Below, piece after piece: positions 27,139 to 35,954 of a stretch of 64,000 nt of DNA. The DNA comes from Lentisphaeria bacterium (GTDB lineage Bacteria; Verrucomicrobiota; Lentisphaeria; Victivallales; UBA1829): the NCBI GenBank assembly GCA_017456805.1, contig JAFTIQ010000010.1, positions 1-64,000 on the forward strand, written 5' to 3'. The translations under genes and the position numbers were made by a program. Below the pieces are notes generated by a model. The model saw only the letters and a program-made list of their open reading frames with translations. It did not search any database and was not told the origin of the DNA. How positions within the stretch are numbered: the stretch's first letter is position 1; each line of letters starts with the position of its first letter.

Positions 27139-30100
27139 GCACAAAATCATTCACCTGATAACTGGTGACTTCTGAAACATTACCAACCACATCTGTTGCA
27201 CGCCAATAGATCGTCCGGTTGCCATCAACCACTGCGGTTGAACCTTTGACCCAAGTTTGCTTGTTGACGCTGTATTCGATCGTTGAACCGGATTCATTGG
27301 CTGTTGCGGACAAAACAATATTGGAGCCGACAGGATTCGCCTTCACTGTCACTGTCGGAGCCGTCTTATCAATTCTGTTTACAACGACAGTTTCCGTCGT
27401 TAAGACTTTTCCATTTTCGTCTGTTATACGCCAATAAATCGTCCGGTTGCCATCAACCACTGCAGTTGAACCTTTGATCCAGTCCTTGTTATTGACACTG
27501 TATTCGATCGTTCCGGCAGAAGCATCTGTTGTCGCTGTCAGAACGACATTTTTGTTCGTCCAAGTTGTCGGGTTTCCTGTAATGGTCAATTCAGGTCCTT
27601 CAACGGTTGACAGGTACAATTTCCCATCATCCTCCAATACAAGAGAATAACTGATCCCATCGACTTTCAATTTATCTCCGTTAACTGTCAGTGTTCCAAC
27701 AGCTTTATTATCAACGTTGACTGTCACTGTCTGATTGAAACCTTCGGCATCTCTGGCGAGATAATAACTTCCGGCTTCGTGATCTGATGCAAGGGAAACC
27801 GTCCAGCTCGCACCTGTAAGATTTTTGATTCCATCAACGATATAAGTATCATCCGGTTCTTTTCCGGAAAGATCAATATTGATGTTGGCTCCTGATGCAT
27901 TGTTGGTGCCTTTGATTTCCAGATCTCCGGCAAGATTGACCGTTCCTGTCAATTCTGCATTGGAAAGGATCAGTGTTCCGCCGGAAGTGATCCGGGTTGT
28001 ACCGGTGAGCAAACCGCCATTGGCTTCCAGAACTCCGCCGGAAGAAACTACTGCACTCTGAACATAAGATTCGTTTCCAACGTATGTCCAGTCTGAAGAG
28101 TTTACCGTTGCAAGTTGCCGTTCCGCCGCAATTGATACCGCGCCGGTGTAACTTCCGATCGCTGGAATCGTTTCCGGAGAAGTCAGAACAGCATAGAACC
28201 GGAGATTTCCTCCGACTGCTTCAGGGACGGTCCATTCAACCGTTCCGCCGGCACTTTCAGGGGTGATCGAGGAAATCAGAATTCCATCATGACCGGTTCC
28301 ATCTGTATCGTAGTAAATGCTGAGCGTGGCATTTTCCGGAACGGTTCCGCAAGTCCAGTCAATCGCAACAGTCCGGTCTGCCCCGAGCTTTACATTCAAT
28401 GCAGGAGCACCAACAGTTTCTCCGCTTGTAAGCGTTGAGGCACTGACGTCGGCATTTGTTCCGTTCGAAACCTCCATACTCCAGACGCCGCTGACAGAGT
28501 CTTTCAGCGCAATGACAACACTCTTTTCGCCGCTCAATTCTTCCACGATCTTCATATCGGAACGCTTGTTGATCGCTGCAAGATCATAAGTGTTTCCCGC
28601 GCTGTCTTTCAGAACAACTTCTGCGCTGCCGCTTTCCCACTTCGCGGTCAGAAGCACAACTCCGCTGACAGATGTCAAATCCCAGCTTTGATATACTGTT
28701 CCGGATTCATCATACCCAACCATGCCGTCGGGTACATCTGCGGACGAATCCGCTCCGCTGCCGGGAATTGAATCCGTTCCAAGCAGTTCCCAGCTTCCGT
28801 CAAGATTCAAGCGGATTCCCATGCTTTCTTCCCAGCCAAACAGAGAAACGGTTGTCCATGCCGCATAGAAATCGTTGCTGCTGACACCGTCGTTTACAAA
28901 CTGAAGGTATATGTTGGAAGATGCCTGGAAATTCAATCCGTACTTGGAGAAATCCACTATCCCGGAAGCTGTTACGGAAATATTGCCCGTTTTATCAATT
29001 TCAAACGCACCCTGCACTGTCGCAAGATTGGCAAATGTCAAACTGCCGGATGCCGCAAGAGAGCCCTTCTGCCAATTCACCGTCGCGGAAACATCCCCGG
29101 TCAATATGCCGCCGAGAATTTCCACATTTCCGGTCCCTGTCAAACTGGCATTGGTTACTGTCGCATCAAGATCAAGGGTCGCAAGAGAATAGGTGTTCCC
29201 CCCGATCGTTACCTCTTTGCCATAATAAAGCTCAACTCCCCCAACCAGTTCGGAGGGTTTATTGTCACTGTCGGAAAGATTCTTCACTCCGCCATTCACT
29301 GATTCAAGGAAAAATCCGGTGGTGCCGACTGCGATATCCAAACCGGAAACATCAACAGTCAAAGTGTCCACCTGTTTGTCTATGACAATATATTCCGCAT
29401 GAAGCGCTTTATCAAAATAGGTGAATTCAATATCAGCTGTCCCGCTCCATTTATCCTCTTCTGTATCAACCGTGATCACCCCTTCTTTCAGGAAAAATCC
29501 ATCCGCAAGTGTCAGATTGCTGAAGGTCAGTTCTCCGACAATATCAAATTTCACAGATCCGAAATCATGGGGCGTCGTGATCTTGACGTAGTTCTCTCCG
29601 CTGAGATCAACCACCAATCCGGCCCGTTCATCTGCCTTTTTTCCGGAATCAAATATCGAAAGCCCGAGTTTCCCTTGCAGCTTGACTTCATAATCCGTTT
29701 CCGTAACATCTATGGTAAGCGACATATCCGTCGCTTCCAGATCAAGACCGCAATATTCCCAGTTGACCTCTTTCAGTTCCACTTCAACTCCCAAACCGGA
29801 AGCTGGATGCTCTTTCCGTTTTGAAACGGCTTCCGCAACCAAATCTGTCATGTTCGCGCCGTCTTCATGACTGACAACACTATCCCCTTTGATATGTTCC
29901 GGCACAACAACCACTTCCATGGTATGTTCTTTGGTTTCATCACCTTTTTTACCGGTAATAACGACCTCTGTCGTACCGTATCCGGTGGCTGTCCCGGTGA
30001 TCTTTCCGGTGGTGCCGGAGAATTTTCCGGTGTTGGGATCGATGCTCAACCAATCCGGAGCTTGGGTCAAAGTATAATCCCCATAACTCATTCCTGCAAA

Positions 30101-32788
30101 GGCGTTTGTCGGAAGTTCGATCTTTGTTTCCTGACGTTCCCGGCTGGTTCCTTCACTGTATTCGCTGTCAACAACGAGAGATATGATATTGGTTTCTTCA
30201 TCCAAATCGAGGATCAGACTCATATTTTTCAGTTTCAGCGGTTCTTCCATATCAAGTGAAAGTTCGCCCAACGTGGAACCGCTTTCGCTTCTGACCGTGA
30301 TCGTTTTATCAAAGTTCGCAGCATTTCCGATGAGCTGATACGTTCCGCCAACCTGTTTATTGTCGATAGTAACGCTGTAAGTTCCATCCCCGGAAACCAG
30401 TTCCCAATTATTCAGCAAAAGTCCATCATCTTCCAACCGGGCAGCAACATTGAAATCAATGTTGCCGTTGTTTTGAAGTGTTCCTACAGCGGTCCCATCA
30501 GAATTTTTGTATTCTGCTAATGTAACGTTTCCTCCAAAAGAAACATCTCCGTTAAGAACCATATCACCAATATTATAAACTGTATCTGTATAAGTTGCAA
30601 ATGTTGCATCCCCTAATATAATCTTACCTCTGCGCTCAATCGGAATGTCCCATTCTCCTGTCGTTGAGTTGTATTTTGTTCCCCAAGCCGCTCGATTATG
30701 AATAGCACCTCCTGAACTCGCTATATTTCCGGAGAAAACAGCACCATCGCCTATAGATATTATACCATAAAGATTTAGAATCGCACCGCCTCCCTGTCTC
30801 ACATTATCGATTTTTCCATTCGCAACCACTGAATTGTTAATAAATTTTGCATTAGATCCAATAATTAACTCGCTACCTTGCGTGTAAATTGCACCGCCCC
30901 CCGCCAAAGAACCTCTACTTTCTATTGCAGAAACAACATTGCCAGAAAATATTGCGTTATCACCTATTTTTGTTTCTTCTGCACCGGTGCATATTGCTCC
31001 ACCGTATATATATGCTTTATTTGCAGCAAATATAGCATTATCGCCTATTTCAAGCGACCGACTACTTAGAGTATTAAGTAAACCAATAGCCCCTCCCATC
31101 TCTGGTCCTTGTCTCACATTGCTAGTGAATTCCGGATTATCTCCAATAACAAGGGAACCTCCATAAACTTCTATAGCTCCACCGATATTCTTGATAAAAG
31201 TAGCACTGTTTCCAATGGTTACATCTCCTGACCAAGCACTAATGATGCCACCTCCATTGATCATATTTTCAGAGAACGTACAACCATTGCCTATCGATAA
31301 TTGAGTATTACCATTAGCCATAATTGCACGACCATTTTTTGAAAAAGTTGCATTGTCTCCAATAGTTACATTTTTACCTTCTATGCAAATAGCTCCACTA
31401 CTTATTTCTAAAAACAGGGCATCATCTCCTATTTCAAACAAATCATTTTTTCCTCTATAATTATTACGAATTCCGCCACCAGAAAAGATTGCACTATTAC
31501 CCACATATATTTCGCAGACACCGCCAGAAGCTGGGTAAGAATTCATTATTCCGGTATTAATAAAATTAGCTTTATTTCCAATCTTTATTGTGCAAATACC
31601 ATTCATTGCACATTCATTACGAATATAACCGTTATAAAAAGTTGCATTATCACCAATTAAGACCGTTGCAGAACCTCCAGTATGCCACGCTCCATTAGAA
31701 ACAACTTTTAAATTAGCATCATCCCCTATCGAAGTAACAGCCATACTCCCCCCGGTGAAGATGACATTAGAAATGACACAATCAGCGGATAACATATTAC
31801 CATTTTCTATTATAGTGGTTGCTGTTTTACCACTCCCGGCGGCACGAGTATAAATATGACTACAAGAAATAAACATTTTTGTATCACTAGAAGCTGTAAA
31901 ACTTGTATTGGAAATATTTAACTCTCCAGCTAGGAAATAAATATCTGAGACGTTTGTTATATCCTCCCAAAGAGTTAAAGCGCCACCGCTAATAATTATA
32001 CCGTTTGCAGATCCTCCGTCTACAAACAACTCTCCGGAGTTTACAGTAGTGTTGTTTGCTGTTCCTCCGGCGTGGATCTGCATAAAGCCTCCGTTGATAG
32101 TAGTATTGTTTGCAACTCCATCTCGAGAGATGTACATACTACCACCAGAGTTGATGGTTACATTTTGGGCTTTGTCATAATAATAAAAAGTTGAACTATT
32201 AATACCCAACGCTTGCTGAAAAGATGATGAATAATTAATCGCATTGTGCCACAAGGATAACCCTGAGTTCAGACCGCCCGTATAAGTATTATTGAAATAC
32301 TTAAAACAGTTAGGATTAAAAGAAGTATATTCCTCCAAGCCCTCCCCTCCATGGTCGAGAGTACCTAATAAGTGATCGGTTTCATGACTGATCGTATCAA
32401 CGATTTGCGCATTGCTGGCAGTAGAATCCAGCATCACAAAAGCATTATCGGATTTGTTTGCATTGCCTTTGTCAATTGTTTCAGCAAGTCCGGCGAAGTT
32501 TCCATATTGATCAAAATCATCGGTTTTGCCAACGTAAACAGTGGAATATTCGCCGTCAATCGGACGTTCGGTGACAAATTTCACTCCGGCAAAAATATAT
32601 TTCTCATTCAACGCGGCAACGATTTCCGCAATCCGTTCTTCAGTAAGTTTGGAATCTTCGACAACGACACCATCCACATTCAAAATCTCGCCGTTATAGG
32701 AAGTGTATTCTCCATCAAAATCAAGATAAACGATCTGGTTCAATTGTGTTACAGTTTGAACTCCGCCGGATTGGATCAGTTGCGACAT
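25568..32788 (-). CDS. Giant mosaic surface protein: metzincin-like N-terminus, AIDA and PMP-like repeats
   Basis: The 2406 residues have no N-terminal signal peptide. Residues about 1-190 form a zincin-type domain with HETDHLLGTLDH (H135-H146), HExxHxxG followed by D145 or H146 as third ligand. Short AIDA repeats follow, then a block to about residue 790 of PMP-like beta-helix repeats with GGAI and FxxN pairs. Residues about 890-960 resemble a cadherin/He_PIG-like Ig domain. Two Ig-like copies (about 1740-1880) have the pattern IEYSVN..W.KGSTAVVDGNRTIYWR. The last 520 residues repeat the AIDA and Ca-loop module of the gene at 1-1589. Start at 32788 with GGGAGAT. Likely an adhesin; the export route is unclear. 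Confidence 0.8.
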   Translation of the reverse strand: MSQLIQSGGVQTVTQLNQIVYLDFDGEYTSYNGEILNVDGVVVEDSKLTEERIAEIVAALNEKYIFAGVKFVTERPIDGEYSTVYVGKTDDFDQYGNFAGLAETIDKGNANKSDNAFVMLDSTASNAQIVDTISHETDHLLGTLDHGGEGLEEYTSFNPNCFKYFNNTYTGGLNSGLSLWHNAINYSSSFQQALGINSSTFYYYDKAQNVTINSGGSMYISRDGVANNTTINGGFMQIHAGGTANNTTVNSGELFVDGGSANGIIISGGALTLWEDITNVSDIYFLAGELNISNTSFTASSDTKMFISCSHIYTRAAGSGKTATTIIENGNMLSADCVISNVIFTGGSMAVTSIGDDANLKVVSNGAWHTGGSATVLIGDNATFYNGYIRNECAMNGICTIKIGNKANFINTGIMNSYPASGGVCEIYVGNSAIFSGGGIRNNYRGKNDLFEIGDDALFLEISSGAICIEGKNVTIGDNATFSKNGRAIMANGNTQLSIGNGCTFSENMINGGGIISAWSGDVTIGNSATFIKNIGGAIEVYGGSLVIGDNPEFTSNVRQGPEMGGAIGLLNTLSSRSLEIGDNAIFAANKAYIYGGAICTGAEETKIGDNAIFSGNVVSAIESRGSLAGGGAIYTQGSELIIGSNAKFINNSVVANGKIDNVRQGGGAILNLYGIISIGDGAVFSGNIASSGGAIHNRAAWGTKYNSTTGEWDIPIERRGKIILGDATFATYTDTVYNIGDMVLNGDVSFGGNVTLAEYKNSDGTAVGTLQNNGNIDFNVAARLEDDGLLLNNWELVSGDGTYSVTIDNKQVGGTYQLIGNAANFDKTITVRSESGSTLGELSLDMEEPLKLKNMSLILDLDEETNIISLVVDSEYSEGTSRERQETKIELPTNAFAGMSYGDYTLTQAPDWLSIDPNTGKFSGTTGKITGTATGYGTTEVVITGKKGDETKEHTMEVVVVPEHIKGDSVVSHEDGANMTDLVAEAVSKRKEHPASGLGVEVELKEVNWEYCGLDLEATDMSLTIDVTETDYEVKLQGKLGLSIFDSGKKADERAGLVVDLSGENYVKITTPHDFGSVKFDIVGELTFSNLTLADGFFLKEGVITVDTEEDKWSGTADIEFTYFDKALHAEYIVIDKQVDTLTVDVSGLDIAVGTTGFFLESVNGGVKNLSDSDNKPSELVGGVELYYGKEVTIGGNTYSLATLDLDATVTNASLTGTGNVEILGGILTGDVSATVNWQKGSLAASGSLTFANLATVQGAFEIDKTGNISVTASGIVDFSKYGLNFQASSNIYLQFVNDGVSSNDFYAAWTTVSLFGWEESMGIRLNLDGSWELLGTDSIPGSGADSSADVPDGMVGYDESGTVYQSWDLTSVSGVVLLTAKWESGSAEVVLKDSAGNTYDLAAINKRSDMKIVEELSGEKSVVIALKDSVSGVWSMEVSNGTNADVSASTLTSGETVGAPALNVKLGADRTVAIDWTCGTVPENATLSIYYDTDGTGHDGILISSITPESAGGTVEWTVPEAVGGNLRFYAVLTSPETIPAIGSYTGAVSIAAERQLATVNSSDWTYVGNESYVQSAVVSSGGVLEANGGLLTGTTRITSGGTLILSNAELTGTVNLAGDLEIKGTNNASGANINIDLSGKEPDDTYIVDGIKNLTGASWTVSLASDHEAGSYYLARDAEGFNQTVTVNVDNKAVGTLTVNGDKLKVDGISYSLVLEDDGKLYLSTVEGPELTITGNPTTWTNKNVVLTATTDASAGTIEYSVNNKDWIKGSTAVVDGNRTIYWRITDENGKVLTTETVVVNRIDKTAPTVTVKANPVGSNIVLSATANESGSTIEYSVNKQTWVKGSTAVVDGNRTIYWRATDVVGNVSEVTSYQVNDFVPVSSAKVSSGLKIGSGKIMKVLSGGTANQTTVSSGGVMNVAGKANYTSAFKGAAVNVSKGGSMYGVNLYSGANLNISSGGSVNTLFYNGAAVADVSSGGQLSNTTVNSDGLLNVLSGAKVTSVTLKNGGTMNYYGGTAYNVDLLYGGIMNIQSGAVRQGQIADKGTINVFYGGTASGCITKSGGMMNVHSGGSADDTKLMTNGSMYIHSGGTATDTVTSYGARVYVSGGKIYNTNMQRGTITSVYQGGIASLNKVDYGSYLMVDSGATTYDTVVSSGGGLTVMSGAVAEDTVNYGTLTCNNGGTLLGETVIHGRANLAGNAVVTDETSITFDVSGREVSAMQESYYEAMLNSYYVAREADMTISVSADQASGSYILANWALEAKKGTFTLEVDGTEVGTFSTSESLTYDGKTYSLYCFDDSTNSKALTLKVCDAAATDAWTDLGSGDFDGDGIEESLVSDGTNLYAASEDLWLGNLSATEEIASITDYNNDGTDDLLIHNTATDQMTAWLVKDGSTFSTLAIA

Positions 32789-32828
32789 CTCTTCATCTCC
32801 CTAAATTATAAAATTTATATTTCACAGA

Positions 32829-32857
32829 AATATACTATACAACATGATGAATGTCAA
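32829..32857 (-). promoter_or_regulatory. Promoter of the 2406-residue AIDA gene
   Basis: Minus strand: TTGACA (32857-32852), 17-bp spacer, TATATT (32834-32829), 41 bases before the start. The surrounding bases CTGCTTGACAT match the 912-residue gene promoter. Confidence 0.75.
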
Positions 32858-32879
32858 GCAGAAAGAGTGGATTCTCAAT

Positions 32880-32912
32880 AAAAAACGGGAGTGCTTTTCA
32901 AAACACTCCCGC
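32880..32912 (-). terminator. Terminator of the 912-residue AIDA gene
   Basis: CGGGAGTG (32886-32893) and CACTCCCG (32904-32911) form a perfect 8-bp stem around a 10-base loop, followed on the minus strand by T6. Confidence 0.85.
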
Positions 32913-32936
32913 TTCGGATGATTTTTAACGTTTTTT

Positions 32937-35675
32937 TTATGCAATTGCCAACGTGCTGTACGTTGCGCCATCCTTGATGAGCCAGGCGGTCATCTGATCG
33001 GTGGCTGTGTTGTGAATTAACAAATCATCCGTACCGTCATTGTTGTAATCTACGATGCTTGTAATTTCTTCTGTGCCGGACAAGTTGCCAAGCCAAAGAT
33101 CTTCACTTGCAGCATAAAGATTTGTACCGTCAGATACCAACGATTCTTCAATGCCATCGCCATCGAAATCGCCGGATCCAAGATCAGTCCATGCATCCGT
33201 TGACGTTGCATCACAAACTTTCAAGGTCAATGCCTTACTGTTTGTCGAATCATCGAAACAATAGAGCGAATAGGTCTTACCGTCATAAGTCAAACTCTTT
33301 GTTGTTGAGAAGGTTCCGACTTCCGTACCATCGACTTCGAGAGTGAATGTTCCTTTCTTCGCTTCCAAAGCCCAGTTAGCGAGAATGTAAGAACCTTCCG
33401 CCTGATCCGCACTGACAGAAATCGTCATATCCGCTTTCCGGGCAACGTAATAGCTGTTGAGCATCGCTTCCCGATAGGATTCCTGCATTGCAGAGGCAGA
33501 ACGTTCAGACACATCGAAAATCAGGGATGCATCGGATCCGACAATTGCGTTTCCTGCAATATTGACTCTTCCTGTGCCGATCGTTATATCCCCGGTGAGT
33601 TTTCCATAATTGTTGCAGTTGAGGGTTCCGTTGATAACAGAATCTTCTGCAACTGTTCCGGACATAACCGTCAAACCGCCGCCGGAACTGACAACTGTAT
33701 CATAAGCACTTGCCACGCCGGAACAGGTGTAATCGGTAAATCCAATCATCAAATAGGAACCGTAATCAACTCTGGTACCGGAAACAACTCCGCCTTCATA
33801 GACGGATGTAATGGTGCCGCGCTGCATGTGGGTATTGTAGAGGGATCCGCCCAAGACATGAATCTTCGCGCCATAACTCGTTACGGTATCTGTTACAATT
33901 CCATTGGAGGAAACATACATCCTGCCATTTGTCATCATTTTGGTGTCATCAGCGCTGCCGCCGGAGAGAACGTCGATCACTCCGCCGCTGATGGGTTTAC
34001 AATTGCTTACAACTCCGCCATTGGAAACGATAAGGGTTCCACGGACATTCTGATTTGAAAGACGGACTCCGCTTTCGACGGTCATGACGCCGCCGGCAAG
34101 CAAATCGGTATAGGTAACAGATCCTCCATAATTCTTCAGAAGACCGCCATTCGCGATCGTGGTTCTGCTTGCAAGACCGCCGGTTCCGACGACCATTGAT
34201 CCCCCGCTGGAAAGAGATGCCGAGACAGAGTGCCCTCCGGAATAAACGTACATCACACCATTTGATTTAATGTCCGCCTTTGTAATCATGCCCTTATCAT
34301 AAATAGATGCGTATGCAGAACCGTTATAAATCAAATTACGCACGATTCCTCCGCTGAGAACTTTCAATGAACCGGAAGAAAACAGTGTTACGTTCGACAG
34401 GGAGCCGCCGGAAGATGCATTCACAACACCGCCGCTGAAAACGGACGTATTATCTGCTTCCCCAAAAACAGTCATAGCTCCTTGAGAAACCCGGGCGTAT
34501 CTGGTACTTCCGCCGGAAGAAACATTCACAATACCGCCGCTGTAAATATCCACGGCTCCCGATCCGCCGTTTTCGAAATTTACAGTACCGCCATTGACAT
34601 AAATCTCATTCCCACTTCCGCCGGAACCAACCATCAGCTTTCCGCCGGAAAAGATCCATCCCAGGCTGATGACAGCACCTTGCTGCACAGCAGATACATT
34701 TCCTCCGGACCGCACATATACATATGATGCAACTGCATTGCTCCCGATCCACATGGAACCCTCGATGCTGGCACTTTCTACAACGCCCCCATCGGAAACG
34801 GTCACCATGCCGCCATTCCAAACGGAAGTTCTGAAAGCGCTGCCGTAAACATACAGCCGTCCGCCGTCATAAATCTGGGGATTTTCCGCTGTCCCGCCGG
34901 AAAGGACTCCCGCAAATCCTGAAGAACTGAGGGATGCACTGTTCAGTGTACCGGCACTGGAAACCAACAGCCATCCGTTATTGTATACAGAAGCAGATGT
35001 AACCACCCCGCCGGATTCAATATATAACTCGCCCCCGTCAACTGACACATCAGATCCGACTCCGCAAATATAACCGACTCCTGACCGGATATCAACATCA
35101 CTCATATAACAGCTGCCGTATCCAACAAAATAACCGCCGCTGGAAACTCTGACTTTTTTCGCGCTGCCGTAAACATGCAGCCGACCGCCGTCATAAATCT
35201 GGGGATTTTCAGCAGTTCCCCCGCTGGAAACATACAATTCTCCGTCCACATAAGAATAGTTTGCTGTTCCGCCGCTGAGAATGCTCGCTGTACCTTTGTA
35301 TTGGATATCAGTATCGAAAAGGCTTCCGCCGGAACCAACAGCAGTGGATCCTCCGGAATATACAGTCAGTACGTTTTCCAATCCAAACACATTGAGTTTT
35401 CCGCCGGAGGAAACCATGGTTCCGGATTGATACCCGTAGTTCCAGACATTCCCATTGGATCTGATCGTGGTATAATGTCCTCTCCCACCGGAGCTGACCC
35501 TCATACGGCCGCCGAAGACGGTTGTTTCGTAAACAGAGCCGCCGCTGGATACTTGCAAAATTCCGCCGGAACCAACAGATGTATACCTGGCACTTCCTCC
35601 GCTGTAAACATACATACTGTCATTGTTAACATATTGGCTGGACAAGACATTGCCGGAGTTTGCATAAATCGCCAT
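32937..35675 (-). CDS. AIDA-repeat surface protein
   Basis: The 912 residues consist of about 30 imperfect AIDA repeats (SSGG turns) to residue about 650. They are followed by the conserved module seen in the two other AIDA proteins: VMSGTVAEDSV, then the AMQESYREAML helix, the two Ca-binding-like loops and STLAIA. No signal peptide, metal protease motif or beta-barrel is seen. The start at 35675 follows AAGGAGGGATTCTGAT. It lies head-to-tail with the 2406-residue gene, which has the same promoter and terminator types; the pair looks like recent duplication with domain exchange. Confidence 0.85.
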   Translation of the reverse strand: MAIYANSGNVLSSQYVNNDSMYVYSGGSARYTSVGSGGILQVSSGGSVYETTVFGGRMRVSSGGRGHYTTIRSNGNVWNYGYQSGTMVSSGGKLNVFGLENVLTVYSGGSTAVGSGGSLFDTDIQYKGTASILSGGTANYSYVDGELYVSSGGTAENPQIYDGGRLHVYGSAKKVRVSSGGYFVGYGSCYMSDVDIRSGVGYICGVGSDVSVDGGELYIESGGVVTSASVYNNGWLLVSSAGTLNSASLSSSGFAGVLSGGTAENPQIYDGGRLYVYGSAFRTSVWNGGMVTVSDGGVVESASIEGSMWIGSNAVASYVYVRSGGNVSAVQQGAVISLGWIFSGGKLMVGSGGSGNEIYVNGGTVNFENGGSGAVDIYSGGIVNVSSGGSTRYARVSQGAMTVFGEADNTSVFSGGVVNASSGGSLSNVTLFSSGSLKVLSGGIVRNLIYNGSAYASIYDKGMITKADIKSNGVMYVYSGGHSVSASLSSGGSMVVGTGGLASRTTIANGGLLKNYGGSVTYTDLLAGGVMTVESGVRLSNQNVRGTLIVSNGGVVSNCKPISGGVIDVLSGGSADDTKMMTNGRMYVSSNGIVTDTVTSYGAKIHVLGGSLYNTHMQRGTITSVYEGGVVSGTRVDYGSYLMIGFTDYTCSGVASAYDTVVSSGGGLTVMSGTVAEDSVINGTLNCNNYGKLTGDITIGTGRVNIAGNAIVGSDASLIFDVSERSASAMQESYREAMLNSYYVARKADMTISVSADQAEGSYILANWALEAKKGTFTLEVDGTEVGTFSTTKSLTYDGKTYSLYCFDDSTNSKALTLKVCDATSTDAWTDLGSGDFDGDGIEESLVSDGTNLYAASEDLWLGNLSGTEEITSIVDYNNDGTDDLLIHNTATDQMTAWLIKDGATYSTLAIA

Positions 35676-35841
35676 ATCAGAATCCCTCCTTCTTCTGTTT
35701 TTATAACGTAAGAATTTACATTTGGAAATTACGGTTCATTCCAATTATCATGAGTACTGTCACTGTTTTTGAAAACACCGGTTCCGTGCTTTATTTTTCG
35801 GTTATTTTTGCTCATTTTCAAAAACTTGTCTCTCTTTTTCC

Positions 35842-35870
35842 AATATACTGTATAAAAAAATAAATGTCAA
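35842..35870 (-). promoter_or_regulatory. Promoter of the 912-residue AIDA gene
   Basis: Minus strand: TTGACA (35870-35865), 17-bp spacer, TATATT (35847-35842). The leader of about 160 bases to the start codon is unusually long compared with the sister gene. Confidence 0.75.
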
Positions 35871-35900
35871 GCAGAATAAAATAAATTATTCAGAAAAAGG

Positions 35901-35933
35901 TAAAAAAAAGGACAGGCTGTTACACCTGTCCGA
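35901..35933 (-). terminator. Terminator of guaA
   Basis: GGACAGG (35910-35916) and CCTGTCC (35925-35931) form a 7-bp stem with an 8-base loop, followed on the minus strand by an uninterrupted T8. Confidence 0.85.
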
Positions 35934-35954
35934 TTTTCAGAAAAAAACTCTGAC

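Noticed and set aside
29399..30259. Frames on + opposite the 2406-residue gene
   Set aside because: Antisense shadows in a region with a continuous, domain-bearing minus-strand frame.
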